Shown here: positions 57,338-64,000 of the stretch, piece by piece
How the letters are laid out: each line of letters begins with the position of its first letter
Numbering within the stretch: the stretch's first letter is position 1
Source: Darksidea phi
Taxonomy: Eukaryota > Ascomycota > Dothideomycetes > Pleosporales > Lentitheciaceae
DNA: 64,000 nt
Reading direction: 5' to 3'
NCBI GenBank assembly: GCA_030770425.1
Contig: JASJFT010000161.1
Coordinates: forward strand, 40,824-104,823
The notes under the pieces: model-generated
What the model was told of the DNA's origin: nothing
Databases searched by the model: none
Seen by the model: the letters and a program-made list of their open reading frames with translations, nothing else
Translations under genes and position numbers: made by a program

Positions 57338-58345
57338 ATGAGCGCCCTTTATTCCATCAAGAATATGTTGTACGCATGGTGGTTTCCGTGGACTTCGGCT
57401 ACTATCTTCTGTTATGCAACGTTCATATACTTCGAGCGTTGCTACGAAGAGCTGGCCACCAATGTGCTACTAGGCGCCAGTGACGAGAAGGAATCTTCTT
57501 CCCTTGCGAGGAAATATAGGGAAGCCCACGGCTTCAAGGGCGTCTCTACCAGCTCGGGTGCAGAACCTTCCGATACCCTCGGAAAGATTGAGGCCGCACA
57601 TAAGAAGTTTAAGGAATCCATCGTAGCGGAACTAGCTTGCCAGAGCTTTCTGGCTAAGACCGCTAACAAAAACTGCATCTCTGCATATCCAGACGATGAA
57701 GAAGAAGCAGTTTTGGACGAGCACGAAGATCCTGTACATTGCGCTGATGGTACACCAGTACCAACGATCACCTATGCTCGCTACTCTTCACCAACACAAC
57801 CTCCACACGGTAATACTCGCCCAGAGGAAGAGCCTACAACTCCTCATTCCCCTCACATCTCCTTTGCATGCTCCACTTCTAAAGGAAGGCGCCGTAGGAC
57901 CGTCACCGACCTAGTAACCACCGCTCTCTCTCAAGGCTCCAGCATAACCATCAACCCTTCTCCCAACACTGTCTCATCTCCAACATCCTCTCCAACTGTC
58001 TTCCCACGAACACCCTTCCCATTCGGCTCTCCACGCCCCTCTATCGCAACATTATCCACTGAGAGCCCCGGACCTTTCCCCTGGGCAAAGATAGACTTTT
58101 TGAAGAAGTTGAATAGATCGTCGATAAGCTCCGAACCGAACTTAGACTTGAAAGGTGTGGGCCTGAAGAGGGAGTGGACGTCCCCGCCGCAGATGCCGAT
58201 TATTGCCGAGGAAAGCGGCACAGGTGTAGGTTTGGGGATCATTGGTGTCCTTGGTGACGATGTGGGGGGACAGAAGAAGTTGGCCAAGAGAAAGCGGAGG
58301 CAGGCAAGGAAAGGTGCGAGGAAAGGAGCAGCAGGTGTCTCTTGA
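57338..58345 (+). CDS. Unrecognised protein with an N-terminal membrane anchor
   Basis: A single exon encodes 335 residues. One hydrophobic segment near the N-terminus (MLYAWWFPWTSATIFCYATF, ~9-28) would make it a membrane-anchored or uncleaved signal-anchor protein. It is followed by a helical stretch (~35-105, e.g. EAAHKKFKESIVAELACQSF) that could be coiled. The middle is Ser/Thr/Pro-rich and disordered (~130-260), and the C-terminus is strongly basic (KKLAKRKRRQARKGARKGA). No domain was recognised. The order anchor, helix, disordered linker and basic tail is all that can be said. Confidence 0.7.
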   Translation: MSALYSIKNMLYAWWFPWTSATIFCYATFIYFERCYEELATNVLLGASDEKESSSLARKYREAHGFKGVSTSSGAEPSDTLGKIEAAHKKFKESIVAELACQSFLAKTANKNCISAYPDDEEEAVLDEHEDPVHCADGTPVPTITYARYSSPTQPPHGNTRPEEEPTTPHSPHISFACSTSKGRRRRTVTDLVTTALSQGSSITINPSPNTVSSPTSSPTVFPRTPFPFGSPRPSIATLSTESPGPFPWAKIDFLKKLNRSSISSEPNLDLKGVGLKREWTSPPQMPIIAEESGTGVGLGIIGVLGDDVGGQKKLAKRKRRQARKGARKGAAGVS

Positions 58346-59625
58346 TTGACTGAGTTGACTTCATGTAAAAGACTGAATATACAGTGATTCAAACTCGCTT
58401 TATCTTGCATTCACCTATCCAAGCTAATGGCGATAACAAATCCGATGACCTCTCTGTGTTGCAAAAGTGAGGAAAACAACCTTCCTTTTTTAACCTCTTG
58501 CCACTTACTCCCTGCAGTCGGTGCAATACCAAACGCCAGAATATATAGCCGCAACCCTGCTTCCTTGATTATTCCAGCCGAGGAGGAAGCAATGATGAGT
58601 GCCCATTAGAGGCGAGGTGGCCTGACTTGGGCGTTACTAATGAGATATCAATCTAGGATAGCCACGATGGTGGTGGGATATAGCTGTTAGGGTGCGCTGG
58701 ATATCTAAACTTGACATGCGATGGTAATTGCTAGTCATACAGTTTGGAGTGTTCTATTTTTCGTATAGTAATCCAGATTGAGTAAAGTGACCAATTCATC
58801 ACAGCGCCTCTACCGGGAGTCAGAGGGAGGAGCGAGGGCTCACATGTTTACGATGGCTAGACTTTTTATAGACCAGCAATGTTATCGACCTTATGTGGGT
58901 GCTAGCATTAGTCCAACTATATGTCTGATATGCTTCCTGCTGATAAGACCTGATGAATCAATTTAGCGTAGGTAAAACCCCAATTCACGGCGACGGCGGC
59001 TCTTGTTTATCGGCTCATAATGTCGCACAAAAGCACTACATATGTAGTCAGTTTTAGTGACTGTGACGCTGCTGGAGGTAAATCGGAATGGTCTTAAGGA
59101 CACTTGATGAATTGGCATTTGCGCCTCTTTCCTGCATATGCTGAGTCGAGGATGCCGAGTACTAACATGCAGCAACATCGAAAGTGTCATTGCAAGGATG
59201 GTACTTGCAGGCGGAAGTGCAAAGTCGGTAAAACTCATCTGGAGGGTTGTCCGTGCCTAGTGTATCGGAGGGGGATGGGTGCCATTGTAGGAATCCGACG
59301 ATATTTGCTTGCACGTTCAAGAGATGGTTGGCTGTAGTGCATCCTCATAGCATGTGACAGAAAGGCTAGGCTTTTACACCCTGAATCTGCCGGCCTTGGC
59401 GAGCGCACATCCCAACAGCTCCAACCCCAACCCTTTCACATGCTCACCAGAAACTTACAATCTAGCTCAGTCTCATCATGCAGATCCAACAGATTATCTC
59501 TACTCTTTGCACACCACGCTTGTTTGGCGTCCTGCTATGCCCATATCCAGCATTTCTCTCACTTCCGCATGCAACTACTAGGCGATAACAGGAACAGCAG
59601 ACCCATTTGACTCAAGGACACCAAG
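58346..59625. other. Intergenic spacer, no gene recognised
   Basis: A 1.28 kb spacer between tandem plus-strand genes. A 77-codon ORF at 59104-59337 has a Cys cluster (CHCKDGTCRRKC...GCPC) but no signal peptide or other support. The rest is promoter and 3' UTR. Confidence 0.5.
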
Positions 59626-60725
59626 ATGAACTCTGAACAGGCATCAGAGATAGACTTCGACACATCTTCGATCGAATTAGTGGACAGGAAACCCTCTATG
59701 ATCTACAACGTCCTTCCAATGGTCGTGCGGGATCGCATTCCTGCTATACCATCGATACGGCGAGCTATCGGCGGAATTCGGGGGCGCGCCCTCTCTGATA
59801 AGAGCAACTTTGAGGTCACTGAGGAAATGACTCCTGTTTCCCCTCCTGGCTATACTACGCGACCTAGCAGCGCTGTATCGAATAGTGGAAATAGTTCGAA
59901 CTGTAGCTTAGTTGCATTTGTCGATGGAGACACCACGGTCCACAAAGAATTTTGCGAGCGTCCCGAGTCGGCATATAGCACGCCGCCTACCTTTTCCGTC
60001 TCCGAATCGAGGACCGGTATCAATTGGAAGTATGCGAATCAAGGTATGTTAAAGAAAACGAGGGCCTACGATCCCCCTGACGTTTTGAAGGAGTGAGCCT
60101 TTCGACGCAGGCATATGCAGAGTCCCATGCGCTCGCTCGGAAATACGATGAGACTTCCACCTCCCTTACTCGCCAACTATACATCCATGGCCTGACGTAT
60201 CTGTTACGGGGCCTCCCGTCCGATCTCAGCCCAGAGGAGACTCTAAGCCTACAAGCCGCGATCCCACAAAGTCTCGCACTCGTCCAGAGCGAACCCTGCG
60301 CGCACACTGTGGTACCGCTCATGCAAAAAACGTCAACCGCACAAGCTTCTCAAGACTCATCTTTACCACATCGTATCACCGCGATCCTGGTCTTCCGGAC
60401 CTTCGTGCTCACTCGCTTCCTCCTTCCGTACATCAAAGTCTTCCTCGGGCACGCATATCGGTTTGAGAGGGAACATAGGGTCACACAGCGACTGGTCAAT
60501 AACGGCATAATGACTGCAGATTCCCTGAGGCGGACAAGCCTGCAATTGTCTCGCACAGTATGCCAGATGAACGACGGGAAAGTTGGAAAAGCACTCAACG
60601 AATTGACATTGTGGTGGATAGGAGGGCTTACGGGGGGTCTACATCAGGGTATCAGAGAAGGCGTCATGATGATGGGTGATGATAAGAGTAGGGATGTTAA
60701 ACATGCGCTGGAGGGGATTGACTGA
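59626..60725 (+). CDS. Unrecognised two-exon protein
   Basis: Exon 1 is 59626-60043, the intron 60044-60090 (47 bp, GTATGT...CCTGACG...GAAG), exon 2 60091-60725; the product is 350 residues. Splicing joins KYANQG to VSLSTQAYAESHALARKY. An alternative acceptor at 60110 does not keep the frame. The N-terminal half is Ser/Pro-rich, with MVVRDRIPAIPSIRRAIGGI near residue 26. The C-terminal half is helical, with a hydrophobic segment ILVFRTFVLTRFLLPYIKVF (~240) and a Gly-rich end (LWWIGGLTGGLHQGIREG). No domain was recognised; a weak membrane association is possible. Confidence 0.72.
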
Positions 60726-61151
60726 TCTTTGTCACGTTTTATATCACGTATCTTGCGGCGTTTGGCGCTTTGAACCGGTAGCATTTATATGAATAGCTCT
60801 AAGTTTAGACTTGCTACTCACTCCCTACTCGTCCTTGGTGTCTTGAAATCTCACTACTCATTGTAGAATCAATTAGTTGAGGCGGCGCGTGAGCACGCGC
60901 TTTATCGGCACGTGATGACTCGATAACGATGCAACGGTACTAGCCTCCGCAAGCGCAGAGCACGTCCCAACTCAAAAAAGTTCCATCAAAGCTTTGGTGG
61001 AACAGTGCCTCCTATCGAGTATCAACCTCTCCTTCATCACCATTCGCCTGCCATCGTGCGGCCTCCTTCCTTCACAGATATTCTGATCGTCGTATGATTT
61101 TAATCGCTCGTTCATCAATACCCCTTGTAAAAACCGAGTCCCCTTTGCACC
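60726..61151. other. Intergenic spacer
   Basis: This is a 426 bp spacer between tandem genes, holding the 3' flank of the preceding gene and the promoter of the helicase gene. No clear TATA box was seen. Confidence 0.5.
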
Positions 61152-63175
61152 ATGTTCAACGCGCTGCGAAGATGTCCTACGACCCTCTCTAGGGGTCTCT
61201 CGTCGACGGCATTATCTTCTAGAGCTTTGCGATACTCGTTACCTCAATCCTCGGCCGCGACGAGGATAGCAGCTCCCCGAATTCCGGCTGTCGCGACCGC
61301 AGCGTTCCACCAAAGCGCAAAGTGGCGACAGGTCGCAGCCGCGCATGCTGCAGAAGACCAGTCGATACAGGATGGACCTGTCACGCGCTTTACTGAGCTC
61401 GCGACTCGCGGTCTCGTACACCCAAACCTCATCAACACCATCACCAGGCAGATGAAACTGGAGACCATGACAGATGTCCAGTCGCGGACCATCAACGAGG
61501 CATTGAGCGGCGTTGATATGTATGTTGTTTCTGTGCTGTCAACACTATCTCGCTAACGTTTCGCAGTATTGCCCAGGCAAAGACAGGTACCGGCAAAACC
61601 TTAGGTTTCCTCATCCCCGTGATACAAAGAATCATCCAGAATGACCCCTTGCTGGGTGAGAAGCCTCGCGGTTACAAGCGGGCCAAGCCAGATGACATTA
61701 GGGCAATCATCATCTCGCCAACACGAGAACTGGCGGAGCAGATCGCTGTAGAGGCGAAAAAGATCACAGCTGGTACGGGTTTGGTGGTGCAAACTGCTGT
61801 CGGTGGCACGCAGAAGAAAGAAATGCTTCGACGGACGCAGAGGGAAGGTTGTCATCTCATGATTGGCACTCCTGGCCGGATGAACGATATCTTCTCCGAC
61901 GAATACTCCGGCATTAGGGCACCTAATCTAGACGCACTGGTCATGGATGAGGCAGATCGCCTATTGGACCAAGGTTTTACCGAGGAGATCGAACAGATCA
62001 AGAAGCACTTACCAGACCCAGAGCAAGTGCCACGCCAGACGCTTATGTTCTCCGCCACCATTCCTCGCGATGTCGTTGACCTGGTTAGGAGGACACTCAG
62101 GCCGGGCTTCCACTTCGCCAAATGCGTTGATGAAAACGAGGAACCCACGCACCAGAGAATTCCGCAGAAGTTGGTCAACGTCGAGGGTTTTGAAAACATT
62201 ATGCCTACCTTATACGAGCTGATCCAGAACGAAGTCAAGCGGGCGAAGTCTGGCGACAGCCGTCCTTTCAAGGCCATCGTATACTTCAACTCCACGGCCG
62301 AGGTCACTCTCGCTTCATCCGTTTTCTACAAGCTTGCTGGAGGCTTCAGGCGCGACAAACCTCTCTCTGGCGTCCGAGGGTACGAAATTCACTCTAAGCT
62401 GTCGCAAGCCCAGCGTACCCGTGCTTCGGATGACTTCCGCTTCGCCCAATCTGGCATTCTCTTCTCTTCTGATGTTACCGCTCGTGGTATGGACTTCCCC
62501 AACGTCACTCACGTCATTCAAGTCGGTCTTCCTCGCGAACGCGATTCCTACATTCATCGATTGGGCCGTACAGGTCGTGCGGGCAAGGAGGGAGAAGGTT
62601 GGCTCATTGTCACACCCTTTGAACGCAACGAGGTCCACCGCCGCCTCAAGAACCTACCCATCCAGCCCGATCACTCTCTTGAGTCTGCTAAGGTCGATAT
62701 GTCAGCGTCAAGCGAGGTACCAGCGCATGTGAATAAGATTTTCGAGGAGTGTATGGAGGCACATAAGAGGGTGTATCCAGACCAGTTAGAAGCAGCTTTC
62801 AAGGGGCTCTTCGGCAGCTTCCAGTGGTATGGAGATAAGCATGGCCTTCTAGAGGGCGCGAATAGGTTAGCGGAATTCGGATGGGGTATGCCGACACCTC
62901 CTCCTCCCCCTTCGTCGTTGTTTTCGGGTGGCGGTGGAAGGAGGAGTAATGGTGGCCGGTCGGGCGGCTTTGGAGGACGCGGTGGAGGCGGCGGCTACGC
63001 TGGACGGGGTGGCGATAGGGGTGGGTTTGGTCGCGACTCGGACCGTAGACGAGGAGGCGATCGAGGAGGCTTTGACCGTGGCTCTGGCGGACGCTCAGGG
63101 GCCTATGGTGATAGAGAAGGTGGAGGTCGTGGAGGCGGCGGCTCAGGCAGGGGGCGCGTGGCGAACTTCTACTGA
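61152..63175 (+). CDS. Mitochondrial DEAD-box RNA helicase (MSS116-like)
   Basis: Exon 1 is 61152-61519, the intron 61520-61566 (47 bp, GTATGT...GCTAACG...GCAG), exon 2 61567-63175; the product is 658 residues. The N-terminus is Ser/Arg-rich without acids for ~50 residues, as in a mitochondrial targeting peptide. Helicase motifs: Q region (MTDVQSRTINEAL), I AQAKTGTGKT (~125-134, restored by splicing), Ia SPTRELAEQ, GG and TPGR, II DEAD (~250-253), III FSATIP, then SSDVTARGMDFP and HRLGRTGRAG. The C-terminal ~90 residues are RGG/Gly-rich with a PPPPPP run. Mss116-type helicases help group I/II intron splicing and RNA folding in mitochondria by ATP-driven duplex opening. The RGG tail is longer than in yeast Mss116. 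Confidence 0.93.
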
Positions 63176-63771
63176 GTAAGTACCCTGAACTTTCATTCCC
63201 GCTGAGCTGACAGGTCGAAGAATCTCTAATTGCCTTATCTGACGCGGTTCATTTGGCCGCTCTGTCATGTTTGTATTCTACATCTGTACATTTACCCTCT
63301 TTTGTACTATATTGGTATACCCTCACCAACTGTCATGGATATAGATTTCTGCATTGGGATTAAAGGAAAGTTTGAATTCGCAAATTTTGGCGTTTAAGGG
63401 AAGAGGGGTCTTTGTATGCTGCCTGTGGTATGCTCATCTCCAATCTACAGTGGCGTGGAGTTAGGTAAAGTGGGAAAAGCTAAGATAATGAAAGATGGGA
63501 ATTTGATTTGGTTGTAGCCGGAACTAGTGCCTTTGATGTAGAGGACTGACGTGCGCATACGTGATTGTATGATTGGAGTTTTGCGAAACCTGGATAGGAG
63601 ATGCGCAGTCCTTCACTGTCCTTCCATGTACAAGAAATTGCGACTTTGATTGCCTGATGACTTCGGCTATCAATGATTTGGTTCGGCAGATTCGTGGTAT
63701 CTGCCAGGGGCGAAGAGTGATAGATTGAGAGGATAACGAAAGACCACCAAGTATATTTATAATTATTTATA

Positions 63772-63819
63772 GCCTGCTATTTCACTGTGCATCTGCGCAT
63801 TATTATGTTGATAGCAGGC
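63772..63819. repeat. Inverted repeat (9 bp arms)
   Basis: GCCTGCTAT at 63772-63780 and ATAGCAGGC at 63811-63819 are perfect inverted copies separated by 30 bp, in AT-rich surroundings. It could form a hairpin or be part of a terminal repeat; no partner end was seen in the window. Confidence 0.65.
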
Positions 63820-63889
63820 ACGAAAAAGGTTCAAGGAAAGTTTAAGACTGGAAAGTTAAAATTATGCACATAGCCGGCTATCCACTAGC

Positions 63890-63907
63890 GGGGGGGGGGG
63901 GGGGGGG
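63890..63907 (+). repeat. 18-G homopolymer run
   Basis: Eighteen consecutive G stand at the border between mixed-composition DNA and strongly A-rich DNA. The length may be imprecise if it came from assembly of a hard-to-read run. Confidence 0.85.
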
Positions 63908-64000
63908 AGAAGTATACGAAATTAAAAAAGAATAAAAGGAAATTATAATTATATAAAAATAACCGGATAGATAACGATATAAAACTAACCTAGGAGAAAA

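Larger units (their letters stand above)
63176..64000. other. Right-edge spacer leading into AT-rich DNA
   Basis: This follows the helicase stop. From about 63750 the DNA becomes AT-rich, holds an inverted repeat and an 18-G run, and after 63910 is nearly all A/T with few C. There is no ORF. It may be the edge of a decayed transposable element. Confidence 0.6.

Noticed and set aside
59104..59337. Cys-cluster ORF (CHCKDGTCRRKC...GCPC)
   Set aside because: No signal peptide, only 77 codons, and no splice or promoter support; the Cys pattern alone is not enough.

Overview
This window is nuclear DNA of a filamentous ascomycete (Pezizomycotina). The gene set suggests Dothideomycetes, but that is inference. 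The evidence is intron-bearing genes on both strands with short GT-AG introns (about 44-88 bp, many with a CTAAC/CTGAC-like branch site), fungal families (copper-fist and Zn2Cys6 regulators, Rsc9, GPI-type phospholipase B, DUF3602-type small protein) and no operons. Splice sites were read by eye from donor/acceptor motifs and frame continuity, so protein lengths are model lengths.

Layout. 1-1.8 kb: poorly resolved, with one short ORF carrying an HExxH motif. 1.8-6.8 kb (+): ankyrin/RCC1/double-BTB protein of the IBtk type. 7.3-8.3 kb (+): SDR reductase. 9.0-11.0 kb (-): secreted phospholipase B. 12.2-13.9 kb (-): diphthamide protein Dph2. 14.3-17.6 kb (-): Rsc9-like ARID subunit of a chromatin remodeller. 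18.0-19.6 kb (+): unrecognised disordered protein. 19.6-23.8 kb: gene-poor island that shares a decayed ~245 bp repeat with 8.5-8.7 kb. 23.8-25.4 kb (-) and 27.4-30.0 kb (+): copper-fist factor and RGT1-like Zn2Cys6 factor, divergent across a 2 kb GC-rich spacer. 30.8-31.2 kb (-): a three-exon DUF3602-type small gene. 32.0-35.9 kb (-): HECT ubiquitin ligase. 36.5-38.2 kb (+): Rei1-like 60S biogenesis factor. 38.7-39.7 kb (+): acyl-CoA thioesterase. 40.0-41.4 kb (+): F-box-like protein. 43.4-44.4 kb (-): GNAT acetyltransferase. 44.9-46.2 kb (+): Ncs6/Ctu1 tRNA thiolase. 47.1-49.9 kb (-): secreted GH31 glucosidase. 50.8-52.7 kb (-): secreted BBE-type flavoprotein oxidase. 53.4-54.1 kb (+): MDP-1-like HAD phosphatase. 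55.1-56.2 kb (+): secreted protein made of two duplicated Cys-containing modules. 57.3-58.3 and 59.6-60.7 kb (+): two unrecognised proteins. 61.2-63.2 kb (+): mitochondrial DEAD-box helicase. The window ends with an 18-G run and AT-rich DNA that looks like the edge of a decayed repeat.

Most genes are housekeeping: translation and ribosome functions (Dph2, Rei1, Ncs6, the helicase), chromatin (Rsc9) and ubiquitin (HECT, BTB and F-box-like proteins). A secreted set (PLB, GH31, BBE oxidase and the duplicated-module protein) points to life on plant or other organic substrates. I see no biosynthetic cluster. The most interesting items are the duplicated-module secreted protein, whose introns sit at the same place in both modules; the transition-rich repeat pair that looks like repeat-induced point mutation; the small DUF3602-type gene split over three short exons; and frame-preserving introns, one of which divides the Zn2Cys6 cluster of the RGT1-like factor.
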